Shown here: positions 26,075 through 37,844 of the stretch, one piece after another | Layout of the letters: the number at the start of each line of letters is the position of its first letter | Numbering within the stretch: the stretch's first letter is position 1 | Assembly (NCBI GenBank): GCA_014218235.1 | Contig: CM024755.1 | Span: 158,279,941 to 158,343,940, forward strand | From: Colocasia esculenta | Taxonomy: Eukaryota > Streptophyta > Magnoliopsida > Alismatales > Araceae | DNA: 64,000 bases | Reading direction: 5' to 3' | Notes under the pieces: model-generated | Database searches by the model: none | The model's input: only the letters and a program-made list of their open reading frames with translations | Told to the model about the DNA's origin: nothing | Program-made: the position numbers and the translations under genes

Positions 26075-26650
26075 GGAGACGAAAACAAAAGTGGTAGTTT
26101 CCACTTCATTTTCCTATGAGAAATTTTGGGGATGAAAACAAAAACAGAAATGGGTGTTTTCGCTTCTGCATCCATTTCTGCTTTTTTGTAAAAAGATGGA
26201 AACAAAAATGAAAATGAAAGCTTCATGTTGCAATAATATTAAGATATCTAGTACAAATACAAATTTATAGATCCAAAATCTCCATAGATCTATAAATAAA
26301 AATCAAAATTTAAATTAAATCCATCAATCCAGAAATTACGTAGCCCTATAATTATAGTGCATCTAGAGTTGTGGCAAAGATGGGTACTGGCACAAACAAC
26401 ACCAGGGGATGGTCACCGGTAGTGCTAGGGAGGCACACTGGTTGGGTGGTGCTGGAAAGGCCACTAGGCAACTACCAAGAGTTTGAGAGAGCTAGGATTT
26501 GTCTCCGCCGATGAAGTTGAGTATAGTATATTAAGGTTTATTTTTCAAGTTTTTAAATAAATTAAATATATGTATTTCTATTATTAGAAACAGAACAAAA
26601 AAAAACGGATGTGAAAAATAACTGTTTCCATTTCCATTTTCCCGTGATTA
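26075..26650. other. Probable insertion of unknown type in the gag remnant
   Basis: Gag homology stops near 26075 and protease-side sequence resumes after about 26670. Between them is AT-rich sequence with GAAAACAAAA and TTTCCATTTC words at both ends in roughly inverse orientation, suggesting a MITE. I could not fix its ends or find a target duplication. Confidence 0.35.
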
Positions 26651-27537
26651 TTGGAATATCCATTTCCTATAGTGCATTGAATGATTGTTATCAAAGTTGT
26701 GTCCTATCAAAAAGAATCAGAAATGGGTTGGCTAAACAAAAGTGGATATTCGTTGGCAACCCTGCTTATGGCCACTATCAAGATAAGGCCCTCAAGAGCC
26801 CTTCACTTGGGTGAGTAGGAGAGGGTTTAAAGGGGAAAGAATTCAAACCAAACTTTCAATTGGCTGAGTAGTTTTGGGGACACGAAGAGCATATAGGATA
26901 CATTCAAGAGACCCTAGACTTAAGATAGTTAAGCATCTTTGTCCCAACCAAAGGAGACTTAGGAGAGTGACAACCATAAAAATTTTTAAAGTTAGGGAAT
27001 AAGGCATGATTGACACCAATGAGCATCCTAATCCTTACAAGGTGGCTTGGGTAGATGCTCCTATACCCAAATCTGTCAAAAGTGTCTAGTTCCTATCTAA
27101 AATCTGTCACAGGTGTGTCAAGTTCCTATCTAGATTCTCTCACATCAGGACCAAGTGTTGTGTGATGTTTTCAGATGGAGGGTGGAAGTACCATACTAGG
27201 TAGGCCATGGTTGTATGATCTTGATGTTACCATGACCAATCCAATACATGCTCCTTTAAACATAATGGTGAGTTGATTAAAAAAATTTGAACAAAAGGTT
27301 CGAAAAGGATTCTACGATCTTGGCAGTCATTGAGATTTGAGAGGATAGTTACTGTTAGACAATCTGAGGGAACATCTTACAGAGGTCAATGTCATACTAC
27401 AGTACATTTCAAGATATCTTTCTTGATGAGCTACCTAATACCCTCCCACCCATGATGTTCAGAATGCCAAAATGATTGTCCCTAAAGCCACCTTGCTTAA
27501 CTTGCCTCATTGTAGATAGAATCTAAGAAAGCAGGAA

Positions 27538-28390
27538 TGATGCGGGACAGAATGGGGGTGGATCAACTTTGAGCTGAACTAGGCAGACCTAGCACTACTG
27601 TTGGCTCCGAACTACTATAGTGGCCACAAGGCACTGTTCACAGAAGTTATTAGGTGGTGACGTGGTGGGTCGGCGGGATCTTGATGGGTCGAATGAATGC
27701 TGCTGGGCCGCAATTGGGCCATGTGGTACAACCGTAAGGCAGCCAGCCTCTTCTGTTGGGACTCCTACCTGATCAGAAAGAGATGGGAAGAGAGAAGAAT
27801 GACAGCAGGGCAAAGGGGGAGTTCAGAGGTGATGATGCAGTGATGGAGTGGGTGGCTAGCACTCGCAGCAGTCGTCGATACGTGGTCGTGGAGGGGGTAG
27901 AGCTCGTGGGGCATTGCGCTGTGGCGAGGTCAACGGAAACGATGTGGGGTGACGGGTGGTGAGCGGCTGTGGACTTCATGGTGGTGGAGCGGGCGCTTGA
28001 TGTCTAGCTCTGGTGGTGGTGATGTCAGTTGTTGCACGTGTGACCCCGAGGGAGAAGGGAGCGAGACGGTGGGGAAGGGTCCTCCCGGTGCAGTGCGCAT
28101 GAAGAAGGGCGAGCGAGAAGGGGGGGGGAAGTTGTTGAGGCAATGGATGAAGGAGCAGGACCATGGTGGTGCGAATCTCCCCTTTGCAGGGAGGTTGGAG
28201 AGCAGTGCCTGGGAGCAGAGGTGGGTCGGTGGAGTGGTGAGCCACCCCGTCACAAGGAGGGCACGCAGCGGTGGCGGCCAGAGGTGTCACACCCCTCGGC
28301 CTGGCCCGATCGGGCTGGGGGTTCCCACCCCTAGCCTGATTGGGTTGTCCTCCTTCACAGAGGATTGAGAGAGCAAGAGAGAAGACCGGC
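27538..28390. other. GC-rich block, probably LTR or untranslated retrotransposon sequence
   Basis: Starts TGATGCGGGA, as does the LTR-like block at 35794. It is GC-rich with overlapping long ORFs on both strands, none with a recognisable motif. Next to it on the right is a minus-strand TATA box and transcript-start-like sequence. I read it as LTR or leader sequence of a minus-strand LTR element. Confidence 0.35.
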
Positions 28391-28452
28391 AACCAAGCTT
28401 CTTCAAAAATGGTTTCAATTATTCATTGACCTAAAAATTTGAGATTACATAT

Positions 28453-28462
28453 GTATTTATAG
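28453..28462 (-). promoter_or_regulatory. TATA box of a probable LTR, minus strand
   Basis: CTATAAATAC on the minus strand, followed downstream by a Ctrich leader (CTTCTCTCTTGCTCTCTC). Upstream sequence is AT-rich. The pattern resembles plant LTR promoters. No transcript evidence is available. Confidence 0.45.
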
Positions 28463-29417
28463 AAGACGGAACCCCAATGGTCCTCATAGCAAACCTAATA
28501 ACCAACATACCCCTAAGACCAACAAAATAGTGCAAAATTGAACCAAAAATTACAGAAAAATAAAAAGACTCGATATTAGCTCCAAATGAGCCCAATGAAC
28601 TATAAAAATTAGAAATTTAATTCCACCAACTTATGACTCTAAATGAGACTCAAATAAACTAAAAATCAAAATAAAAATGACGCCAATTCGACTTTGATCG
28701 TCTGATGTCTCAAATTTCGCTCCAAGTAAAAGAAGATTTGCAAATGCATGTTGAGGGAATGTTATCTCGCAAGGTTCTCGGTCTCGGCAGGGACCCAAGA
28801 AACAAGATGGCCAAAATCACAAGTTTCGTCCGTCCAAAAAAGCAACCTGTGACCTTTGTAAAAAGCATCCCAACCACACAGGTGCCTAGTAGTTGTATAC
28901 AATCATATGTATACATATTTACTTATGTATATATATGCATACGTATTAATTTATATATGTTAAACGATGGTTTATTCTATACATGTTGACATAAGGATGT
29001 ATAAGTGTAAAGAAATTAATCTGATGGGTGCTCGTGAGAAAATAAGTTTTGTTTGGCAGACTGATCCAGTCCAATCTGGACCAATTCAGGCCACTTTGTG
29101 CGGAAGTTAGATGATCTAGGGGACTATCCCCATGGACTAGATCACCCTAGGGCGATTCATCCAGGAATTGACCAATCCAGATTGATTTCGCACACTATGG
29201 GCCATTTGGGCCTGAGTCATGGGGCCTCAATGAACCAAGACTAGCTAAAAATAAAGCTGCTATTGACTTGAAAAACAAAAGGTCACTAGTTAGGCCTTCA
29301 TGACCCTAATGGGCCTAGTCAGCTCAAGATCGGGTTGTAATGGGTTTAATCAATAGGGAAGGCACACAAAAAAAGTTTAGTCCCATGTCAGATAATTTAA
29401 AAATATGAATCTCAACT
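28463..29417. other. LTR-like and AT-rich sequence without a gene
   Basis: The left part looks like U3 of the minus-strand LTR. The middle (28890-28990) is ATAT/GTATAC-rich. The right part (29040-29400) leads into a second TATA box on the plus strand and contains TTTAGTCCCATGTCAG, like the TAGTCCCACATCGG phrase common in plant LTRs. No coding motif was seen. Confidence 0.4.
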
Positions 29418-29427
29418 CTATAAATAG
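29418..29427 (+). promoter_or_regulatory. TATA box of a probable LTR, plus strand
   Basis: CTATAAATAG lies about 45 bp after the LTR-type phrase TTTAGTCCCATG and is followed by a purine-rich leader (GAGAGTGGGAAAGAGAGG). It is typical of a plant LTR core promoter, by sequence appearance only. Confidence 0.5.
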
Positions 29428-29721
29428 AATAACCAACTCAAGGTAAGGTGGTAAGAGAGTGGGAAAGAGAGGGAAAGGAGGAAACAAAGGGACAGGGCAA
29501 CAGAGAAGGGTAGCAGCTTGATTCGGTTCAAGAGATGGCCGGATCTATCCCAACTAGGTCAATACTTCCCATGTTCCATGGATTTGAGTTTTCAATAAAT
29601 TCTAAGCATTTATGTGGCATCTATGTAATGTGGGAGCATAGTCAAAGGTGATGATATGAAAATAACAATCATTTAATTGTGATCAAGTCATTTTTCTCTT
29701 TTGTTATGTATGTTTGTTCTT

Positions 29722-30387
29722 TTCTAGGTCATAGTTATCACGGCGCCCACCTAGGGGGCATCTAGGCACCACTTAGGCGGGATGGGACCCAACCAACAGC
29801 TTGGCATAGGCCCACATTATGGGGGGCCAAAAAGGCGCCCCAAGGCAGTGCCTAGGCAGGCATCTTGACCACTTGGATGCCTTGGGGCTGCCTGGACCCA
29901 ATGAGGCCCGCCATTTTGCTTCATAAAGAAATTTTTTCTTCATGGGGGCTCCACCCCCTAAAACCCCCACAACTGCCCCCCTGACCCCCGCAACCTAACC
30001 TCCCAAGTCGATCCACATGTGCATACCCTCATATTGGAGAATTCAAGGCCTAAACTCCACATTCTAACACAAATGATTGTAAATAGTGTCATAGTCACAG
30101 TGAAAGAGTCCACAGTCATTAGTTTAAAAGGAAAATCCAAACTGTTCAAGAACCATCTAAATTTGTTATGCTTTTAATATCTTTTCCAGTGAATATTATA
30201 TTCTAATTTAATTATAATATCACATTAACATTTTTACTGCATTTTGATTATTAATTCATTATATCTCCCACATTGGGCACCACCTTGGCGCCTAGGTGCT
30301 GCCTAGGCGGGCACCTAAGAGCTTAGGCATCTAAGGACCCAAAAATGCCTCGAGACACATTGGTGCATTGACAACTATGTTCTTGGT
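29722..30387. mobile_element. hAT MITE with GGCGCC-rich ends, 650 bp
   Basis: The element 29730-30379 begins CATAGTTATCACGGCGCCCA and ends GTGCATTGACAACTATG, an imperfect inverted repeat. Flanks are TTCTAGGT / TTCTTGGT (7 of 8). Both ends are crowded with GGCGCC, CTAGGC and TAGGCGGG words, the third or more subterminal 'word' type in the window. The centre is AT-rich and has no ORF. Confidence 0.85.
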
Positions 30388-30722
30388 CACAATTTTAACT
30401 TTGAGTTGGAACGTCCACTTGGGTTTAGAATTTCATAGTTTATGCTTCCTATTTTTAGAGTCCTAAGAGAAGTTAAATTTCTATCTTTGTTTTATGAGTC
30501 CTATTAGGTCTTGATGTCTTATTTTAACAGTCCAACTAGGAGTCATACTTTGAGTCAGAATTGAGTTTCCAATTCATTGTATTTTGCAGTCTTTTCTGGT
30601 GTGTTTTGCAGAAGTCTAAGTTTATAGAAGTTAGAGCTTGATTAGGTTTAACAATAGCTTGTTGCTTATTTTTGAGTCTTAGTATTAGTAGGAATAGGAT
30701 TAACTTTTGGAAATAAGGGAGT

Positions 30723-30732
30723 CTATAAATAC
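30723..30732 (+). promoter_or_regulatory. TATA box of a probable LTR, plus strand
   Basis: CTATAAATAC with AATCAATGAAAGCTAGACAA about 30 bp downstream, a common look for R/U5 of plant LTR elements. The region 30390-31200 around it is LTR-like with no clear ORF; a C/T-rich leader follows. Ends of the LTR were not found. Confidence 0.45.
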
Positions 30733-31334
30733 ATGTTGTACTTTAGAATTTGAAATCAATGAAAGCTAGACAATTTTCGTGAAATTGAGTGTCTCAGAGA
30801 GGGAATTACTGTTGTTCTTCCCAGTGCTCCAAGAGGGGGCAGGGCAAGAGGCCAGATATCAGCCATCATCCTGTTCTTGCACTGTCTTCCTCTTTCTCAT
30901 GTTCCTGTCTTCCGTTTTTCCTTTTTTTCTCTGCTGCAATGTTTTCTTTTTCAGTTGTGAGTGCTGTGGGGGAGGCTGTTTCTACCACATCTTCAACCCA
31001 TCTGCCTCCTCACCGCACTCATCTTCCCAGCACGGCCAGCATGCCCCTGCTCCCCTGAGAGGTGCACACCAGCAACCAGCACACGAAGCAGCAGCCGCCT
31101 ATGTGACTATGTCATCACTTCTTCTGTTGTGCCAAACTCCCGCAGTAACTCCATATGCCAGGCAAGCCTGATTCGTGTGTCTTTCTCATTGTTTATGTTC
31201 TAGAAGCCATGCATAAGCAACCTTCACATCTCATATTCTTGCTGTTTATGTTCCAGAGCCCAGTCATCCATCTAGGAGCCTTGGCTACCTAGGCCATTTT
31301 TTTGGGGCCCAAACAAGGCAGTTGCATGACTGGC

Positions 31335-33174
31335 TTAGAAAATTGCCTTTCCACCAAGGCAGATGCCTTGAAAATAGTGGTTAAATCACTTTACAATGTC
31401 ATTGAAGGCCATACGCAATGTTATAAGAAGTTTGTGAAGTATGGAAACACAAGTTGCCCTTCAGGTGAGGGCTTTTATGTGGTCACTGTTTGCAAAGAGA
31501 CTGGTCACCAAGGCTTTCAGAAGCAAAAGATGCCAAAATGGTTACATTACTTGTCATTTGTGTGGCTTTCAAGCAGAGGATGTAGACCACCTCCTTCTGT
31601 TACCTGTCTTTTCAGTAAATATAGCAGCTGTTCAGGAATTTATTACACTTGAGGTTCAGCTTTCACACTATCCAAGACATGTGGGGGCATTTCATTCATT
31701 CATTCAAGGCTTTACTTGGGTCTAGTGGTAGGATAAAGATTTACCATTTTTACATCATGCAATCCGCTGGAGCTGGAAGGAGCAGAATGATGGCATCTTT
31801 AAACAAAGTAACTGTTATATTGGGACCGTTTGTTTTAGGACTTTCTATTAATCATTTAATTGGAGCAGGTTCATAGTTAAGATTTCCTGCTCAATATATT
31901 CCCTGCTCGCAGTCATGGGCTATCAATGTCCTCAATGACATAGGGCAAGAACTCTTTGGGCACACTATGAATACATCTTCAGTGTACTCCCTGCTCGCAG
32001 CTCTTTACACGAATATCTGCAAGGCTGGTTCTTAGGCTCATATGGGAAACGGAGAGTTAACTTCTTAATCCATCTTCTTCCAATTCTAATCTGCTGGGAA
32101 CTATGGAGGCTGCGAAACAAGGGCAAATTTGACAGCATTAAGGCTTGGATACCATCGACTATTACTTAAATTGATATGACAGCTTCTTTACTTACACCAA
32201 CCAACCTTAAGGATGGACTAGATGATGCAAGGATCCTACAGTACTTTGGGTTCAACGAAGTTCCAAAATCTCCTATCTGTTCAGTTGTATACTGGCCATT
32301 ACCAGAAAACAATAAACTTAAACTAAACACAGACGGCTCTTCCAAGGGTAATCCCGGCTTAGCTGGTGGGGGAGGAGTTCTGCGCAACTCCTCTGGTAGC
32401 ATAATGATGGCCTTTTCTTTTCCATGTGGCCAGGTTACTAGTTTTTCTGCTGAATTCTTAGCAGTCTTGGATGGCCGTCGCCTCTGTTATGCACATCGAC
32501 TCAAAGTCGACATTATTGAGGTCGACTTAAAAGCTCTCGCTCATGTCCTTAACAGCCGCAGCAATGTACCCTGGCGATTGTTGGATTCCTGCCACGAATT
32601 ATGGAACTTGATGGACTATTTTCAACCTTCAATTCACATATTTAGAGAAACGAACCAAGTTGCAAACTACATGGCAAATCTGAGTTGTGGTGATGCTACT
32701 CCATATATTTTCTTTCTTGAACAAGCAATGCCACAAGTGGCTAAGGGGCTTCTTATGTTAGATGGGATACATCTTGGGGCTGTAAGATGGAATTAATGGG
32801 CTGGTCATTTCGGTGGATAATCCACCTTACCTTTCTGTACATTCAGGGGTATGCCCCGTTGCTAGTGTATCCAGTATCCACAACTATTCTATTAACGAAA
32901 GTTCTTTACCTCTGGTTTAACCTGGTGGAGGGGGAACATTTCACTTTTATAAGGTGCGGTGCGCTCTCCTAGGACTCCATAGGTAATTTTTATTTTAAAA
33001 AAAAACAAGGGAAGCAATACTCCCCCCCTGATGGGAGAGGTAGTTAAGACCTTTACAACTGTGGGAGCTTAAACTCTTTCTTGTGAGCAAAACCTCTCCT
33101 CACCTAGTTTTTTACCATATTGTCTCTATTTAGCAATAAAATTGGTAGCAAAGGCTACCCTTTTGCCCAAAAAA
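31335..33174 (+). mobile_element. LINE 3' end with zf-RVT and RNase H, 5'-truncated
   Basis: Coding remnants of zf-RVT and an RNase H-like domain are followed by a 3' UTR containing GCAATAAAATTGGTAGCAAA and GGCTACCCTTTTGCCCAAAA, then an A-rich tail near 33166-33174. The presence of RNase H and this tail distinguish it from the other LINE family in the window. The 5' limit and a target duplication could not be fixed. Confidence 0.7.
31441..32796 (+). pseudogene. LINE ORF2 C-terminus: zf-RVT and RNase H
   Basis: VALQVRAFMWSLFAKRLVTK and TCHLCGFQAEDVDHLLLLPV show the zinc-binding domain. After stops and frameshifts, 32176-32796 is open (206 residues) with an RVT_3-type RNase H: LNTDGSSKGNPGLAGGGGVL (first Asp), AEFLAVLDG (Glu) and VDLKAL (Asp). 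The fourth acidic position, normally in a QVAD-L-AN segment, reads QVANYMAN, so the Asp is Asn. Together with the missing N-terminus this makes it non-functional. Confidence 0.85.
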
Positions 33175-33491
33175 CGACAAAATAAATGAATAAGTAAGAA
33201 ATTACGCGACAAAATAGGTTGTGTAGCTTTACATGACATGCTAAAGCAAGTGACAAACTAATTTTATTTGTCAGCTCTGATGAAATATGATCAGGTAACG
33301 TGCTTAAGACAATGATTAAACTATGAGCAAGATAAGAGCATCACTTGACAATGATATGTTAATGACAATCCTGATTATACAAAATTATTATAGAAAACTT
33401 TTAAATATCAAGGACACGAGATTATGATTAAAAACTCCTCCACTCAGCAGGAAATGTAGGATGCAGGATAGCATGTTGGCAAGGTCTCCCC
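33175..33491. other. No recognisable feature
   Basis: AT-rich spacer between the LINE tail and the second family-A MITE. No ORF or repeat boundary seen. Confidence 0.5.
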
Positions 33492-33689
33492 CTCCCAGAC
33501 ATAGGTGGGAGTATCAGCCGAAACCGATACGTTAACCGATACGTCCGATACCGGCCTAAACTGGATCCCTTAAGGCCAAATCACTTGAACTTGCCGAAAC
33601 AGCCCAATACTGCCAAATACCGAAACATATCGATTTCGGACCTGGCCAAAACCGAGTCTGAAATCAATAATCCCATCCTTGCTCCCAGA
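33492..33689. mobile_element. hAT MITE family A, copy 2
   Basis: The element 33500-33681 (182 bp) begins CATAGGTGGGAGTATCAGCC and ends AATCCCATCCTTG. The perfect 8-bp duplication CTCCCAGA flanks it (33492-33499 and 33682-33689). The interior shares ATACGTCCGATACCGGCCTA with copy 1. Confidence 0.93.
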
Positions 33690-34025
33690 GGGGGATCAAT
33701 CTCACACCTACTCCGATCAGCAGGGAAGCCACTCACTTCCTTCACATCAACTTGCTCCAAACAGTCTAGAAACATCTTTGTTAGAGAATAATAGGTGTTT
33801 CTGGTGCCCAAAGAAGAGGCATGGGGTAATTCCACTATATCTTGGTGGTGTGGAAGGTAGGGCATCAAAGGATGGTTTGTCAGGGAAGATAACAGGAGAG
33901 CAGGGTGGTAAGGGGTTTCAGAACATGAAGAAGAAAGGGCATTCGAAGGTCAAAGCGTTTCATCAATATTAGTAAAAAATTGACTTTTCATCATAGTTTA
34001 GTGGGTAAATGCATCATAGTTGCTC

Positions 34026-34226
34026 CTTTGAAGCATGGTTTGCCGTGGCGGATCGAATCGGTCCGATTCGGACGAATCGGATCGAATCAAGAGAAACCCG
34101 ATTCGCCCGATTCTCATGGAATCGGACTGATTCCCATGCGAATCGGCCCGATTCGGGCGAATCGTGGCGGATCAAGAAAATTCCGATTTGCCCCGACTCC
34201 CCGATGCGGCAAACCTTGCTTTGAAG
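34026..34226. mobile_element. hAT MITE family B (CGAATCGG type), 185 bp
   Basis: The element 34034-34218 has ends CATGGTTTGCCG and CGGCAAACCTTG. The perfect 8-bp duplication CTTTGAAG lies at 34026-34033 and 34219-34226. Nearly the whole interior consists of CGAATCGG / CCGATTCG words. Same family as 20125. Confidence 0.95.
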
Positions 34227-35793
34227 ACAGAAGTTCAAAAGGAATTACTGCAGAAATGTCCAGAAGTGGATGCTTGGAGAGTTTATTGTCTGTCATTAGA
34301 GGAGTTCCTCATCTTCTGTTCATGAGTCTGTGTCAGAACTTTTGGAATATTTGTGGGGCATCCACTTTAATTCCTAGTCCCTGGCATGCCAGATGGACAA
34401 TGACAGCTGGTGCAATCCAATCGGAAAGAGGAAGGTTGGTTCAGTGCAGTATGATACTGCCTTTGCAGTAATAGGACACGGATGTCTTCATTTCCATTCC
34501 ATCATCCTCTCCAGTGCCAGTCAAAGTGGAAGAGCAAATGGCAAGATGGTCTCATCTGCAGTCTATTCGCCTATAGATAGAAATCAAGGAACATGGACCA
34601 ATCCCAAAATGTCAACTACAGTGATGGAATCAATTTAGGGTCTCAATTATAATGGAGATAACAGAGGATAAGCCAGGCAGAGTGGGTGTACATCAAAGTT
34701 GCAGTGGAGTACAGCTAGGAAGAAGGCGACTAAGTTGGACATGTCAATCCCCGCCAGGTCCCCAGCCAAGTCCATCTACCAGGGAAACACTGACCTAAAT
34801 TCTCCAGCGGGCTGGGACAAAGTCGAACCCGATAAGTCAGTAACAGTTCAATGAAGACAGCACACTGATATTCCAAATTATTTGGGGCATCAAGACAGTA
34901 ATGCCCCCAGTTTTCATCCGCTAATCCTTCAGTCAAAGAGCATTCCAGGGAATCAGAGGGGTGGATGTGTGCGACATCTGCCCTAGCATCCGAAGTGATC
35001 CAAGGCTTTCATCGAGAATTAGCAGAGCAACAGAGACAACCTTTTCAGGTGTATCAGAAGAGGAGAGATTCTTTGGTTGCTCTGCTGGCAACCACCCAAA
35101 AAGTATGAAGGCCAGCGAGCATATCATCAGCCAGGATTGTGTCTCCGTCAATGAAGGAGACAGCAGATCTGGAGGAAAAGGAAATGTTGCCCCGGCCTTC
35201 ACAGTAGGTACTCCTCTAATCATTGCACTTCCCCTGATTCCCCAACTTCAGTCACATTCTCTAAACGAAAGAAAGCGCCTACAAAATAGCAAGCAGCATG
35301 CGATTCGTGAAACAGCAATACCTAGAGATCAACAGACAAATGGGAGCTCGATTTCTTGCTGACTGGGGAAATGAGGAGACCTTGGAGAAAGTATCAGCAC
35401 TGGTCAATGGTCATATTCTCAGTAATTTAGGAGATGATGGGCTTATTTGGTGAAAGGCAAGGAGAAAACAGCCAAGAAACCTAAAGGTACTTTGTGAACT
35501 CCAAAGCTTATTACACACAACAACATCCAGGTAACTCTTCAACATTGAGCAGTAACAGAGTAGTAAAAAGCAGAGACGTTGAGTATGAATTTTTTTTCAT
35601 GGAACATCAAGGGCACAACAATAAGCAGATACACTGAATTGTTGAAGAGATGATCTGTAGGTATATATAAGATTGAGATGAACCACTCATCTTGTACATG
35701 GGCCTCATTAGCAATTTCTTGTCTCTCACATAATCCCCTTTTGCTGCAGCATGTTGTCCTATGACAAAATCAATAACTCACTTTGGTACACAC
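34227..35793. other. Gene-like but unrecognised sequence
   Basis: Composition is less AT-rich than spacer, and ORFs of about 96-163 codons occur on both strands (for example 33980-34471 plus, 34933-35223 minus, 34961-35362 plus). None shows a motif I recognise, and no frame runs through. It could be a decayed host gene or an unclassified transposon. The two MITEs at 33500 and 34034 sit in the same block. Confidence 0.35.
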
Positions 35794-37461
35794 TGATGCG
35801 GGACGAAAGATGGCGACTGACTGCATGAGTGTGCGCTGTTGACTATGGCCCACTGCAGAAGCTGGGCTGGACTGGCTGTGCTCCCGACTGAACTGATGCA
35901 GGACAACCAGAGCCTGAGGGCTGTTGCTGATGCAGTATGAGGCCGGCTGGGATGGCCAGCAGGTTGGTGGCAGGGCAGGCCCACTAACTCGGGCTGTGTG
36001 GCCCGGTCAGGGCTAAGAAGCTGGGCCAGCCCATTAAATGATTTGGGTGACCGGACTGGAGCAGACCACAGTGGTCGGAAGGAAGAAGGGTGCAAGTAGA
36101 AGAAGAAGGCGCAGAGGTGGGGTGATGCTTCTGGAGTCACCACGCAACTGACGGGCATGGATTCAAGGATGGGAGTATTGGTTTCGGACTCAGTTTCAGA
36201 CCCGTTTCGGTATCGGTTTCGGCGGTATCGGGCGGTTTCGGTGAGTTCAAGTGATTTGGCCTTAAGGGATCCTGTTTAGGCCGGTATAGGATGTATCAGT
36301 TTCGGTATCGGCCAGGGCCGAAACATATCGGTTTCGGCGGATACTCCCATCTATGCACAGATTGGCAGGCAGAGTGGGGCCACCACGGCACGGGAGAGCC
36401 GACAGAGAAGCCCAGAGGGGATTCAAGGAGGCCCCAGACGTCGTATGCGTGCGTGGAAGGAGATTGCACCGGGCGAGTGCGGTTGGGCAGCCAGCAGCTT
36501 CTCACGAAGTGTGCACCTGCAGAAGTGTGCAGAGAGCGAGCCCCGGAGGGAAGCAGAGTGGGTACAGCGGCAGATTCACGCCCGGCAGGGCAGGGCTTCA
36601 GGGGACCTCCGGACCATGCATGCATGTGGGCACCCTGATTGCGTGATGTCCGGGCGGGCTGGGGCTGCAGGGGAATGGGTGCGATGCAGAAGGAGAGCAG
36701 CAGTGGGGAGCACGACGGATGGTACGTGCATGTGGAGCTCACGTCGTGGGGAGGAAGTGGAGGGTGCATTCATGGAGGGGCTTCCGCCGCGGGACAGGAT
36801 CTCAGGGTGAAGGAGCTCGGGGTGGTGATGGCGTCGCCAAGAGGGGGAGTTGGGGAACGTCGCCTCATTGCCTCACGTTTGAACGTCCAAGAGATTCTGG
36901 CAGTGGTGGGGCTAGCAAGGGTCCAGGGAGGAAGACAACAGAAAACGAGATGGGCTCATGCAGGGGGCTATGGCGATGTGTGGGGAGGACGGGAGGGGCC
37001 TTCACAGTGAGACAGAGGGGGGAAGAAGGTTAGCGGGGTAGGGTTTGCTTGGGGAGGAAGAAACCACCTAAGAGATAAAGATGGGAACGGCTAGGGCATG
37101 GCACCCCACACACTGGCTGCCTGCAGGCAACCTCCATTGCAGAGGCTCCTGCACCGGCTGTTCACACAAACGAAACATCCCTCTCAAAAGCTAGCTTTCC
37201 ATTTCAAAAACGAAAGCCATAGGGATCAGGATGCCCCTGACCCGGACATGGGAGCTGGCCCTCATCACTAAAAGCCCATTGGGCCACTACCTCAAATTAA
37301 AGACCCAAGGAGAAAATTCCATAAGAAAATGTAAAAGAACTCTACTAACAACTAACGGGCCCAATTAGACTTCTGCACAAGCATGGCCCAAAAGACCCCT
37401 CAAGCCCAAACAACAAGTGGGCCCCAAATACACACTGGCCTCCCAATATGCTCCCACATCA
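35794..37461. mobile_element. Possible solo LTR or LTR fragment, GC-rich
   Basis: Begins TGATGCGGGA and ends TCCCACATCA, which pair as 10-bp inverted ends (9 of 10) with TG...CA borders as in an LTR. It is GC-rich with many overlapping ORFs in all frames and no protein motif. The family-A MITE copy 3 lies inside. I see no 5-bp target duplication, so the borders are uncertain. Confidence 0.35.
36156..36363. mobile_element. hAT MITE family A, copy 3
   Basis: The element 36164-36355 (192 bp) begins CAAGGATGGGAGTATTGG and ends CGGATACTCCCATCTATG. Flanks CATGGATT / CACAGATT match 6 of 8. It is inverted relative to copy 1, and the interior GGTATCGGTTTCGGCGG words match that family. Confidence 0.88.
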
Positions 37462-37844
37462 TCATTGTCACAGAGATTTCTCCTAAAAATGGGTGCACAC
37501 CCTCCTCATCTGATCCATGGGGTATATACATTTGGGACACCAGAAAATGAAGATGCTACAAGTATAAAGAGCTCAAATAAGACTCTGAGCCCTGAAGCTT
37601 TTATCCATACATTGTTAAGATGTTAAGACAGATATCGCCGAAGAACCACATCCCTTATGGTTAGGATGCTCTTCCCTTGTCCCAAAATGCTTAAAAAATG
37701 TTAGCTGCAAACATCACAAACTCTAGTAGATATCCTGCAGTATTTCTGCTTCATTATCATAGGCCCTTTCTTCTAGTCCCGGTTCCCTCAGCATTCACTT
37801 ATTGAACCAGGGTTGAAATCTCAAAGTTTATATTTTTAAAATTT
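37462..37844. other. No recognisable feature
   Basis: Short ORF on the plus strand at 37417-37626 without motif. Otherwise spacer between the LTR-like block and a MITE. Confidence 0.4.

Larger units (their letters stand above)
24030..27290 (+). pseudogene. Ty3/gypsy gag and protease, interrupted by insertions
   Basis: Gag residues leading to FDEYLMQCDVRENEDVTL read from about 24080 into the target site at 24163 and resume at 25370 once the inserted LINE and one target copy are ignored. The gag continues with LFLRKVSTLEPTY. After the MITE come SERPNPTEGSLAHIPTIPP and EYSSQGATIAATSTSNVT, typical gag linker sequence. A protease-like block, MEGGSTILGRPWLYDLDV, lies near 27180. Stops are scattered throughout. 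Skipping each insertion plus one target copy keeps the gag frame, which is good evidence for the insertion boundaries. Confidence 0.75.
23700..27480 (+). mobile_element. Ty3/gypsy retrotransposon remnant, gag-protease region
   Basis: A plus-strand gag and aspartic protease remnant, interrupted by a LINE (24176-25357), a hAT MITE (25677-25871) and probably another insertion near 26075-26650. RT and later domains are absent; homology fades near 27.5 kb. No LTR was identified. Both limits are estimates. Confidence 0.65.

Noticed and set aside
27930..28392. Overlapping ORFs of 107-139 codons on both strands
   Set aside because: GC-rich sequence is poor in stop codons. None of the frames shows a motif, and composition is low-complexity.
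36291..37033. Overlapping ORFs up to 157 codons
   Set aside because: Same GC-rich effect inside an LTR-like block. Several frames run through the family-A MITE, which is non-coding.
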